Below, piece after piece: positions 9,636-18,248 of a stretch of DNA of 64,000 bases. Origin of the DNA: Verrucomicrobiaceae bacterium (GTDB lineage Bacteria > Verrucomicrobiota > Verrucomicrobiia > Verrucomicrobiales > Verrucomicrobiaceae); NCBI GenBank assembly GCA_027486585.1, contig JAIXOU010000122.1, positions 124,001-188,000 on the forward strand, in the 5' to 3' direction. The translations under genes and the position numbers were made by a program. The notes beneath the pieces are model-generated. The model was not told the origin of the DNA, did not search any database, and saw only the letters and a program-made list of their open reading frames with translations. Position 1 is the first letter of the stretch, and the number at the start of each line of letters is the position of its first letter.

Positions 9636-9950
9636 TTAAACAAACTCGGTCCAGTCATCGAGACCGACGATCTTCATGAAGTCGCCGATGTAATTGCCCA
9701 CTTGTTCGGTTTCCTCGGCGTTCTCTTCATTAAACTGCTCTTGTAGCTCTTCGGCGGTGCGATAAAGAACTCGATCCGTGGTGCTGCGAGCTAGCAATGA
9801 CTCGCATTTGTCTAAAAAGGCATTCACGCGCTTCTCGCAGCGCAGGCGTGTTTCTTCATCCGCTGCACCTGGGTAATATTCCGCTTCAAGGAACTTGGTC
9901 TGGAGCTTGAGCGACTTGATCGCGGCTTGGGTTTTTGGAGTGAGCTTCAT
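9636..9950 (-). CDS. Small acidic helical protein of unknown function in efflux operon
   Basis: The 104 residues carry no signal peptide or membrane segment and are rich in Glu and Asp, especially at residues 65-85. The predicted structure is mostly helical. The ATG follows the stop of the pump gene directly (TGA then ATG with no gap), which argues for coupled translation. Eighteen bases separate it from the adaptor gene. I do not recognise the family. A cytoplasmic accessory or regulatory partner of the pump is possible, but that rests on position only. Confidence 0.6.
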   Translation of the reverse strand: MKLTPKTQAAIKSLKLQTKFLEAEYYPGAADEETRLRCEKRVNAFLDKCESLLARSTTDRVLYRTAEELQEQFNEENAEETEQVGNYIGDFMKIVGLDDWTEFV

Positions 9951-12900
9951 TCAGTCGATGGGTTCAAGTGAGACGTTCGTTGCGGTCTTGGATGCCAGTA
10001 GGGCATAAACAGCTGGCAGCACGAAGAGCGTGGAGATAGTCGCTAAGGCGAGACCACCGATGGTGGCAATAGCCAAAGGCGATGTCTGTGATTTGGCAAG
10101 GGCCATAGGAATCATGCCGGCGATCATGGCGAGGCTGGTCATCAAGATGGGGCGCAGGCGAGTGGTGGCGCTTTCAAGAGCTGCTTCATGTTTGCTGAGG
10201 CCACTGAGCTGGGCGCGGTGAGCGAAAGTGACGAGCAGGATGGCATTGGCGACGGCGACACCGACGGCCATGATGGCTCCCATGAAGCTCTGTAGGTTCA
10301 CGGTGGTTCCCGTGAGCTTCAAGGCGATCACAACACCGAGCAAGGCGGCGGGAATCGTGGTGAGCACGATCAAGGCGAGGCGCAGGCTTTGGAAGTTCGC
10401 GACGAGGAGCAGGAAGATGGTGACGATGGCGATGAGCAGGCCGGTTTGCAGGCCGCTTTGCAGTTCCTTCATCGGTGGGACTTGTCCGCGTAGAGCGACA
10501 TTCACGCCAGTGGGCGCTGGGTTGTCGGTGATGACTTTTTCGACCTGCTTGGTGATGCTGCCGAGTGGCTGGTCATGCAGATTGGCGATGATGGAAACGG
10601 TGCGCGACATGTTGTAGCGGTCGTATTGGCCGATGACGCTGCCTTCGTTGATTTTGGCGATGTTGCGCAGAGGGACGGTGGTTTGTTTGTCGCTGCTGAC
10701 GGGCAGATTGCGCAGGTCTTCGAGGCTTTTCATCATGGTCTGTGGCACTTGAACCTGAAGGCTGAGACTTTGGCCGGTTTTAGGGTCGGCGTAGTAGTTC
10801 GGCACCGTGAATCGGCTGCTGGCGGTGGCGGCGACGAGGCTGCGCGTGGCGTCGCTCATTTTCACGCCGAGCAGACCGGCGCGCTCGCGGTCGATGTTCA
10901 CATCGACGCTGGGGTAGTCGAGGGTTTGGCTGAACTGCACGTCGCGGAGGTCTTTCAGCTCGGTGAGCTTGGTTTTGAGTAGCTCAGCATGGGCACGGCT
11001 GGCGGCGAAGTCTTTGCCACTCACGGCGACCTCGATTGGCGTTGGCGATCCAAGCGCCATGACGCGCGAAACGATGTCGGCAGGTTCGAACGAGAACAAA
11101 ACGCTGGGAAACTCGGCGGCGAGCCGGGAGCGGAGTTTTTCGCGTAGCGCGGCGATGGGCATTCGGCTGCCATCTTCTTTGAGTTGGATTTGCAGCGTAG
11201 CCTCCTCGGGACCGCTGTTCCACTGGTGGATGAGATTCACTGGGTAGTTCGGCGCATGAACGCCAATGAGGCCCATACTGGTGGCAATGGGGGCTTCTTC
11301 CCCGATGATGGCGAGCGTGCGGGTAGCAATCTGCTCGGTGGTTTCGAGTCGTGTGGCGGTTGGGGCGCGGAGGCGGAGCTGGAGTTGGCCGGCGTCGATC
11401 TGAGGGAAAATCTCCGTGCCTAGGAAAGGGAGGATAAGTGTGATAGCGAAGACCGTGCCACCGAGATAGGCGGGGACAAGCAGGTGGCGGAGGGCGATGG
11501 ATGGCTTGAAGAGTGGTGCAAGCCTCTGGCTTGCTTTCTGAGCAGCCGGGACGGCTGCACCACATTCCCGATGCCACCAGATGCTGAGGATGGGAACAAG
11601 CGTGCTCGACAGCAAATACGATGCGATCATCGCAAAACCGACCGCGAGTGAAAGCGGCATGAAGAGCGCCTTGGCCGCGCCAGTCATGAAGAAACTCGGC
11701 ACAAAGACGGCGAGGATGCACAACATGCTCAGCGAGCGCGGGCCAATGGTTTCTTCGGAAGCATCGAGGACAATCCGGCGCAGGCTGTAACCGCTGCCTT
11801 GTTTCATCTTACGGTGAATGTTCTCGATCTCTACCGTTGCTTCATCGACCAAGATGCCGACCGCAAGTGCGAGGCCTCCCAGCGTCATCAGATTGATCGT
11901 GTAGCCACCCATCCACAGCGCCAAAACAGCCGCTGCGATAGCGATGGGAATGTTTAATACGACGATCAAGGCGCTGCGCAGATCTCTCAGGAAGATAAGC
12001 ACCATGAGACCGGTGAGCGCGGCACCAAGCAGACCTTCTTTGACGAGATCGTCGATGGCGTGAATGATCCAGGGGCTTTGGTCGAACTCGAAGGTGACGT
12101 TGATGTCCTCGGGGCAGGCGGCTTTGAATTTACCTAGGTTCGCTTTTACAAGCTCGACGACGCTGAGCGTGGAGGCATCGCTGCGCTTCGTGACGGGCAT
12201 GTACACGGTGCGTTTGCCGTTCACGATGGCGATGCTGGTGGTGAGGTCGCTGCCGTCGCTGACTTCGCCGATGTCGCGCACATAGACTGCACCTTTGTCG
12301 GTGACCTTCAGCGGCACGGCAGCGAGGTCCTGGATGTTTTTCACGACAGCATTTGTCGGAACGATGGGGAAACTGTTTGGCAGCGCGAGATTGCCGCTTG
12401 GGCTCATCGTGTTGGCCTCGGTCATCGCTTTGACGACGTCGTCGGGAGACAAACCGTAAGCGCGGAGGCGGTCGGGCTTCACGTTGATCAAAATGGTTCG
12501 TGCGCTGCCTCCGAAGGGCGGTGGGGCCGAAACGCCGGGCAGCGTGGCAAACAGCGGGCGCACCATGTTTAATGCGGCGTCTTGCATCTGTCCGACCGTG
12601 CGTGTGGGATTCTCCGTAGAGAAGACGAGATTGCCCACGGGCACGCTGCCTGCATCAAAGCGCGTTACAAAGGCGCCCGGTGTGCCGGGCGGCATGAAGC
12701 TGCGGCTGCGGTTTACATAGGCAATCGTTTCAGACAGCGCGGCGGACATGTCGGTGCCGGGATGAAACTGGAGCTTCATGATCGATGCTCCCTGGATGTT
12801 CTTCGACTCCACATGCTCGATCCCAGCGATGTAGAGGAAGTGATACTCGTAATAGTAGGTCAGGTAGCCTTCCATCTGCGCTGCATCCATGCCGCCGTAA

Positions 12901-13049
12901 GGCTGAGCGACGTAGATCGTTGGAATCCCCAGCGGCGGAAAGACATCTCGCGCCATCTTTTGCATGGCGATCCATGCCCCGAGTAGAATCGCCACGATAG
13001 CAACGATAATGGTCCAGGGATGGCGTAGAGCGAAGCGGGGAAGAGACAT
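9951..13049 (-). CDS. RND efflux permease (AcrB/MMPL superfamily)
   Basis: This inner membrane proton-driven pump has 1032 residues from the ATG at 13049; an in-frame ATG at 13085 would add 12 residues before the usual MSLPRFALRHPW start. It shows the two-fold RND layout: TM1, a large periplasmic loop, TM2-6, a central cytoplasmic loop, TM7, a second periplasmic loop and TM8-12. The TM4 motif VGILVDEATVEIENIH carries acidic residues in the place used for proton relay. Residues about 496-513 in the central loop are encoded by a palindromic element (see separate entry). It is the first gene of a five-gene operon that ends with a TolC-like channel. The substrate is unknown. Confidence 0.92.
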   Translation of the reverse strand: MSLPRFALRHPWTIIVAIVAILLGAWIAMQKMARDVFPPLGIPTIYVAQPYGGMDAAQMEGYLTYYYEYHFLYIAGIEHVESKNIQGASIMKLQFHPGTDMSAALSETIAYVNRSRSFMPPGTPGAFVTRFDAGSVPVGNLVFSTENPTRTVGQMQDAALNMVRPLFATLPGVSAPPPFGGSARTILINVKPDRLRAYGLSPDDVVKAMTEANTMSPSGNLALPNSFPIVPTNAVVKNIQDLAAVPLKVTDKGAVYVRDIGEVSDGSDLTTSIAIVNGKRTVYMPVTKRSDASTLSVVELVKANLGKFKAACPEDINVTFEFDQSPWIIHAIDDLVKEGLLGAALTGLMVLIFLRDLRSALIVVLNIPIAIAAAVLALWMGGYTINLMTLGGLALAVGILVDEATVEIENIHRKMKQGSGYSLRRIVLDASEETIGPRSLSMLCILAVFVPSFFMTGAAKALFMPLSLAVGFAMIASYLLSSTLVPILSIWWHRECGAAVPAAQKASQRLAPLFKPSIALRHLLVPAYLGGTVFAITLILPFLGTEIFPQIDAGQLQLRLRAPTATRLETTEQIATRTLAIIGEEAPIATSMGLIGVHAPNYPVNLIHQWNSGPEEATLQIQLKEDGSRMPIAALREKLRSRLAAEFPSVLFSFEPADIVSRVMALGSPTPIEVAVSGKDFAASRAHAELLKTKLTELKDLRDVQFSQTLDYPSVDVNIDRERAGLLGVKMSDATRSLVAATASSRFTVPNYYADPKTGQSLSLQVQVPQTMMKSLEDLRNLPVSSDKQTTVPLRNIAKINEGSVIGQYDRYNMSRTVSIIANLHDQPLGSITKQVEKVITDNPAPTGVNVALRGQVPPMKELQSGLQTGLLIAIVTIFLLLVANFQSLRLALIVLTTIPAALLGVVIALKLTGTTVNLQSFMGAIMAVGVAVANAILLVTFAHRAQLSGLSKHEAALESATTRLRPILMTSLAMIAGMIPMALAKSQTSPLAIATIGGLALATISTLFVLPAVYALLASKTATNVSLEPID
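11513..11563. repeat. Palindromic element in frame inside the RND permease gene
   Basis: An 8-base outer inverted repeat (GTGGTGCA at 11513-11520 and TGCACCAC at 11556-11563) encloses two perfect hairpins: GCAAGCC/GGCTTGC with a 3-base loop (11518-11534) and GCAGCC/GGCTGC with a 5-base loop (11542-11558). The outer and inner stems share bases, so several foldings are possible. The element is 51 bases, a multiple of three, and is translated as about 17 residues in the cytoplasmic loop between TM6 and TM7. Its form is that of a small interspersed palindromic repeat of the REP or Rickettsia-palindromic-element kind. Confidence 0.6.
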
Positions 13050-13105
13050 GTATGAGGGAAATATGGCCAACTTTCTATGGCACAATAATCAGGCCTAAAC
13101 AGTCT

Positions 13106-14629
13106 TTATTTTCGACTCCGACCTGCGGCGATGACTTCATCCATTTTGCTGATCATCTCCTTGAGCTTATCGGGGTATTTAGTGCTCACATTTTTCATTT
13201 CACTCGGATCATCGGGTAGGTGATAGAGCCAGTGAAGCCCATCTTCATTAGCGCGTACTTTACGGCTTACTTTGGCCTGGGACTTTCCTTTGGTTTTCAT
13301 GCGCACGAGCTTCCAGTCGCCCATTCTCAGGCCGAAATTAACGCCGCCGTTGTCTTGTTGAAGGAGGTGATCACGGCCTTTTGCGCCTGATTCACCCAGC
13401 AGGGCAGGGAGGACGTTTTGGCTGTCTAGACAGGAGTCATCGGTCAAAGCGGTGCCGGTTAGCGCGGCAACGCTGGCAGCTAGATCGATTGTGCAGACCA
13501 CTTCATCCGACACGCCTGACTTGATGCGGCCTAACCAGCGAGTGATGAACGGTGTGCGTGTGCCACCTTCAAGCACACTGTATTTTCCGCCACTGAAGGG
13601 GCCTGCCGGTTCATGGGTTCCTAGCTTTTCCACCGCATCATCTTTGTAGCCATCATCGAGAACTGGACCATTGTCAGAGCAAAGCACGATCAGTGTCTTT
13701 TCGGCCAATTTCAGACGATCCAGGGTCTTCATAAGTTCACCCACGCACCAATCAAATTCGACAATGCAGTCACCACGAAAACCTAGTGTGGTGCTGCCCT
13801 GGAAGCGCTCGTGCGGCATACGCGGCACATGGATGTCATGGCTGGCAAAGTAGAGGAAAAAGGGCGTGTCTTTGTGCGCTTCGATCCACTCATTCGAACG
13901 ATTGATCCACTCGTCGCCCAGGTTCTCGTCGCGGAATCGCGCCGCCATTCCACCAGTGTAGAAGCCGATACGGCTGATGCCATTGTGGATTGTTTCATTA
14001 TGACCGTGACTCCAGTCCATTTTAAGTGTGCTGCGTTGAATGCTGCCCGTTGGGTGATTTGCATCCGGTGCTTTTGTGCCCACCCACAGTGGATCTTTCG
14101 GGTCCAGATTGAGCACGCGATGATTCTGCACATAAACCTGTGGCACACGATCATTCGTTGTGGGTAAAAGATGACAGTAATCAAAGCCGATCTCCAGTGG
14201 CCCAGGCTTGAGTTCGCCATTCCAGTTCGGTGCCTTGTCGCCCAGTCCGAGATGCCACTTGCCAATCACGGCCGTGGCGTAGCCGGCCTTTTTTAAAATG
14301 GAGGCAATGGTGGTCGTTCCTGGTCGGATGATCGCCGGACCATTCGGTGGTGCAATGCCCGTGTTTTTTTGTCGGAAGGCATACGTGCCAGTTAGGAGTG
14401 AAAACCGAGTCGGTGTGCAGGTGGATGCCGAGCAGTAGCCGTTCGTGAAGCGCATTCCCTCGGCAGCTAGCTTGTCGATGTTAGGCGTCTTTACTGCCGT
14501 TGCCCCATTGCAACCAATGTCACCGTAACCAAGATCGTCGGCCATGATGACAATGATATTGGGCGTTTCAGCTGAGAATAAGGAACTGGAAGCACACAGG
14601 AAAAGGAGGGTTGCATAAAAGCGAAGCAT
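13106..14629 (-). CDS. Exported sulfatase (arylsulfatase type)
   Basis: A type I sulfatase of 507 residues that would hydrolyse sulfate esters outside the cytoplasm. It has a signal peptide ending near residue 20, metal ligands DD at 31-32 (IIVIMADDLGYGD), and the active-site signature CTPTR at 71-75, whose cysteine is converted to formylglycine. The second conserved block, GKWHLG, follows near residue 125, and a C-terminal alkaline-phosphatase-like part contains CSDNGP. The substrate cannot be named; Verrucomicrobia often use such enzymes on sulfated algal or host polysaccharides. No converting enzyme gene is in the window. The gene follows the efflux permease on the same strand with a gap of about 56 bases. 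Confidence 0.92.
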   Translation of the reverse strand: MLRFYATLLFLCASSSLFSAETPNIIVIMADDLGYGDIGCNGATAVKTPNIDKLAAEGMRFTNGYCSASTCTPTRFSLLTGTYAFRQKNTGIAPPNGPAIIRPGTTTIASILKKAGYATAVIGKWHLGLGDKAPNWNGELKPGPLEIGFDYCHLLPTTNDRVPQVYVQNHRVLNLDPKDPLWVGTKAPDANHPTGSIQRSTLKMDWSHGHNETIHNGISRIGFYTGGMAARFRDENLGDEWINRSNEWIEAHKDTPFFLYFASHDIHVPRMPHERFQGSTTLGFRGDCIVEFDWCVGELMKTLDRLKLAEKTLIVLCSDNGPVLDDGYKDDAVEKLGTHEPAGPFSGGKYSVLEGGTRTPFITRWLGRIKSGVSDEVVCTIDLAASVAALTGTALTDDSCLDSQNVLPALLGESGAKGRDHLLQQDNGGVNFGLRMGDWKLVRMKTKGKSQAKVSRKVRANEDGLHWLYHLPDDPSEMKNVSTKYPDKLKEMISKMDEVIAAGRSRK

Positions 14630-14805
14630 GCATTGGTAACGGCTGTTTCGCTTCAGAATTGCGTCAATGTTTAGCTGACTTCGTGGAAAACGAACCTCAT
14701 TCGCAGTGTGGTCTGGTGATTGAATAGCTCAGGCTGGAGTGTTTCTTTTGAAGTGAAGAGTTTAAAGGTATGGATTATCTGATTTAAGCTCTTAACGACT
14801 CTTTC

Positions 14806-17800
14806 ATGTTCCACTCTCTGCCAAAGCGTGTGCCATTCCTTGCTTTATTGCTCGGCCTCTCAGGGGCATGTGCACTCATTTATCAAATGGCCTGGGTGCG
14901 GGAGTTCAGGCTCGTCTTTGGTGGGGCAGCGCCTGCGACGGCGGCAGTCATGGCAATCTTCATGGGGGCTATGGGAGCAGGTAGTGCGCTCTTCGGTCGT
15001 AGCGCTGAGAGATCACGCAATCCGCTAAGGCTGTATGCTTGGATCGAATTGGGAGTTGGGGTATCGGCACTATCGACGCCGCTAGCATTGATGGGCGTAA
15101 GGTCCCTCTATTTCCATTTGGGTGGCATTGTATCTTTGGGCCAATGGCCTGCCACGCTGTTACAACTTCTACTTGCCACCTTCGTGCTAGGTCCTCCTTG
15201 TTTGCTCATGGGCGGCAGTCTTCCTGCGGCATTCAAATGGGTCGAGACAGATCAGGATCATCAGCGTGGAAGACTGGGGGTTCTTTATGGCATCAACACA
15301 CTTGGTGCTTTAGTGGGCGTGCTGCTTAGCACATTTTGGCTGCTGGAGCACTGGGGAATTCACGGCACAGTGATGGCTGCGGCCGGGGTGAATCTGCTCC
15401 TTGGTGCTTCTGCTTGGTGGGTGTCGCAGAAAGCAATCGCGACAGGGCAAGTCGTGGATGTCATCACTCCGTCATCGGCTTCGGCTCCACCGCGTTTCAT
15501 CTATTTCGCTGCGGGCGTGACGGGTTTCACTTTTTTTCTCTGTGAACTGGTGTGGTTCCGCATGTTGGCGCCGCTGTTGGGTAGCTCTGTTTATGGGTTT
15601 GGTCTGATCCTAGCGGTGGCACTGGCTGGTATTGGCTTGGGTGGTCTGGTGTATTGTTTCGGCTGGTCCTGGTGCAAGGGTTCAGTCTCACTTGGGGCTC
15701 TTGCTCAGGTGACTGCCTGGCAGGCTTTGTTCTTAGCTATTCCATGGGCGCTGGGAGATCGTATCGCGATCCTGGGTATCGATCTTAGCCAGCAACGCAG
15801 TCCTGGTTTGTCAGGACAGGTGCTTTCATGGACACTGCTCTCCGGTGTCTTGGTGTTTGGACCAGCCTTGCTCGCAGGCCTGCAGTTTCCATTGCTTGTG
15901 GGATTGTTGGGCACTGGCACGCGAGATGCAGCCCGCCATGTAGGCTATGCTTATGCAGCTAACACCCTAGGAGCGATCATCGGTTCATTGGCTGGTGGCT
16001 TTGTACTGCTGCCCTGGCTTACGGCACCAGGAGCATGGTGTCTTATCGTGCTGCTGACTTTGATTCTGAGTCTGGGCGCTGCACGACAGTCCCCTCGTCG
16101 AGGCTGGCCGCTACTTGCGGTGCTTTGGATCAGCACTCTGGGGATGATCTCTGTGCCGATGGGGCCGACCGCAGTTTGGCGTCATAAAGCCATCGGCTAT
16201 GGTCGAGTGGAGGCATTGCCAACTTCAGTGAATGAGCAGCGCTCTTGGTTAAATGCCAGCCGCTGGAAAGTAGCGCAAGAATTTGAAGGTCGCGAAGCCA
16301 GTGTGGCTACGATCACTAGCAATGAGGGCTATTGCCTCTATGTGAACGGCAAGTCGGATGGCTCAGCCTTTGGCGACGCCAATACACAGGTCATGCTTGG
16401 ACTGCTGCCCGCACTGCTGCATCAGGGCGCAAGTTCAGCTTTCGTTGTTGGTTTAGGCACAGGTTCTACGGCTGGCTGGCTAGCCGACGTGGCTGGAATG
16501 AAACATGTTGATGTGGCCGAACTCGAGTCCGGCATGGCCGATCTTGCGAGCACCTATTTTAAGCCTGTAAACCGTGATGTGATGTCCAAGAGTAACGTTC
16601 ATCTTCTGGTCGGCGATGCGCGTGAGTCCCTGTTTGCCTCTGGATCGCGCTATGATCTGATCGTCTCAGAACCTTCCAATCCTTATCGCGCGGGAGTCGC
16701 GACGCTGTTCACACAAGAGTTCTATTCGGCAGCAAAGGCACGACTCAATCCAGGGGGGCTATTTGCCCAATGGCTACAGGGCTACGAAGTTGATGCCCAG
16801 GCCATTCATCAAGTGTATGCCACACTTTCGGCCGCGTTTCCTTATGTGGAGACCTGGATGACTGGACCTAACGATCTTTTATTTATCGGGCACTTATCAC
16901 AGCCTGCTTACACGCTCGATCAACTGCGCCGTCGCGTGACTGAACCGCTTTTTGCGGAAGCCCTGAAGCGCGTCTGGCTGACCCAAAGCACTGAAGGCGT
17001 GCTGGCGCATCATCTGGCATCGCCTGAGTTCGCTGGCCGTTTGATTCAGGCTCATCCTGCTTCGATCAATACCGATGACCGAAATCTTCTGGAGTATGGT
17101 TTTGCGCGCTATCAGTCTACAGAGAATGACTTCGACCCAGCGCTCTTGTTTGAAGAATCGATCCAAATGGCTGCCGATGTGCCGCCGCATCTCCTGACAC
17201 AGGTGGATCGTGCCCGCCTTATGCAAGAACGCCTGATCATGCAGGCAATGAGCGACATTGAAATCATCGTTCCTGAAACACTTGTAGGTGATTCCCGCCG
17301 GAGAGCTGAAGCGCTCAAGGCCTATGTCAATCAGCGCTATGATGAAGTCCTCACTAGCTGGGCGGGTGCTCCTAGCAGTCCTTTTGAGCAATTGATGCTG
17401 CTTGAATCCGCCGCTTACGCAGGCACCGCCGAGCAACTGCTACCCCTGCTGGAAAGCATCCGTCAAGACTGGCCAGCTGACGCCTGTTTTGCTTCCGCTC
17501 AATTCGCAGCACAGGACAACTCAGCCAAGGCTGCGGAACATTTGCTGGATGGCTTTAAGCTTCTGCGACAACAAGTCTGGACGCGGCTGCCCTTCTTACA
17601 ATCAGCCCTGTCCTTAGTGCCGCCACTCACTGCGGCGAATCCCGAGCTGGCATCGCTCTTCTTTGATGCCTTGGAGCAGCCGTTTCCAGGAGGCATGGCT
17701 GATGTGACCCGTATGAGCACTATGGTCGAGATCAGTCCGTTGCTCAGCGAAGATCGCCAGCTAAAACTTGTCTCCATGTTTGAACCCAATCCACCCTGGA

Positions 17801-17916
17801 TGCATGCCTTTCTTGAGTTTCGAGTGATGGTCTATCAGCGCACTTCACATCGTCTGCTCAGACAAGCTGATCAAGATCTGCAAGCGTATTTGAGGCATGC
17901 CAAGGATGGCCAATAA
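14806..17916 (+). CDS. Fused membrane / spermidine-synthase-like protein
   Basis: The 1036 residues divide into three parts. Residues 1 to about 460 hold many transmembrane helices with Gly-rich turns, starting from the conserved SGACALIYQMAWVREF segment. Residues about 510-720 form a Rossmann-type spermidine synthase domain with SAM-site VVGLGTGSTAG near 547-557, an acidic residue in VAELE, and VSEPSNPYRAG in the catalytic region. The last 300 residues are helical and may be TPR-like. Membrane-fused proteins of this type are widespread in bacteria and their reaction is usually unproven; aminopropyl transfer cannot be assumed. The gene stands alone, with 176 bases upstream and 332 downstream. 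Confidence 0.85.
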   Translation: MFHSLPKRVPFLALLLGLSGACALIYQMAWVREFRLVFGGAAPATAAVMAIFMGAMGAGSALFGRSAERSRNPLRLYAWIELGVGVSALSTPLALMGVRSLYFHLGGIVSLGQWPATLLQLLLATFVLGPPCLLMGGSLPAAFKWVETDQDHQRGRLGVLYGINTLGALVGVLLSTFWLLEHWGIHGTVMAAAGVNLLLGASAWWVSQKAIATGQVVDVITPSSASAPPRFIYFAAGVTGFTFFLCELVWFRMLAPLLGSSVYGFGLILAVALAGIGLGGLVYCFGWSWCKGSVSLGALAQVTAWQALFLAIPWALGDRIAILGIDLSQQRSPGLSGQVLSWTLLSGVLVFGPALLAGLQFPLLVGLLGTGTRDAARHVGYAYAANTLGAIIGSLAGGFVLLPWLTAPGAWCLIVLLTLILSLGAARQSPRRGWPLLAVLWISTLGMISVPMGPTAVWRHKAIGYGRVEALPTSVNEQRSWLNASRWKVAQEFEGREASVATITSNEGYCLYVNGKSDGSAFGDANTQVMLGLLPALLHQGASSAFVVGLGTGSTAGWLADVAGMKHVDVAELESGMADLASTYFKPVNRDVMSKSNVHLLVGDARESLFASGSRYDLIVSEPSNPYRAGVATLFTQEFYSAAKARLNPGGLFAQWLQGYEVDAQAIHQVYATLSAAFPYVETWMTGPNDLLFIGHLSQPAYTLDQLRRRVTEPLFAEALKRVWLTQSTEGVLAHHLASPEFAGRLIQAHPASINTDDRNLLEYGFARYQSTENDFDPALLFEESIQMAADVPPHLLTQVDRARLMQERLIMQAMSDIEIIVPETLVGDSRRRAEALKAYVNQRYDEVLTSWAGAPSSPFEQLMLLESAAYAGTAEQLLPLLESIRQDWPADACFASAQFAAQDNSAKAAEHLLDGFKLLRQQVWTRLPFLQSALSLVPPLTAANPELASLFFDALEQPFPGGMADVTRMSTMVEISPLLSEDRQLKLVSMFEPNPPWMHAFLEFRVMVYQRTSHRLLRQADQDLQAYLRHAKDGQ

Positions 17917-18248
17917 GTCTTCACCCAAGAAGAAGTGCTGTCGAGCAAGCCAACGTGACGCTCTTGGATGAAAGGTCTGAAAAGTTTCCGGCTACGCATT
18001 TCTAAACTGAAGCCGATTCTTCGGTCCTCATTCTCTGGTCGATCAAATCAGACCACCTTGCCTGAATCTCCTTCCCGCTAGGCAATGGCTTGGGCTTCAG
18101 GGGACTTGGGAAAAAAGGATAATGGTTGGAGATCGGGAAGTTGACGGTGTTTTACACACTGGATTCCTCTGACTCAAACATTCCGTTCTTCATAGCAGGC
18201 ACTTCGAAGTACGAACTGCCAACACGCGTTACACTTCTCTGTTCAACT
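17917..18248. other. Gene-free spacer between convergent genes
   Basis: This is the only stretch over 300 bases without a gene. It separates the convergent spermidine-synthase-like and DUF1592 genes. I see no tRNA fold, no convincing Rho-independent terminator, no repeat family and no open frame with coding character. A short inverted pair (TGGTC/GACCA around 18040) is too weak to call. Confidence 0.5.

Noticed and set aside
10984-11721. Long alternative open frame (245 codons) on the minus strand inside the RND permease gene
   Set aside because: It shares the strand but not the frame of the permease, is rich in Arg/Pro/His/Cys as expected for shifted GC-rich coding DNA, and has no family features.
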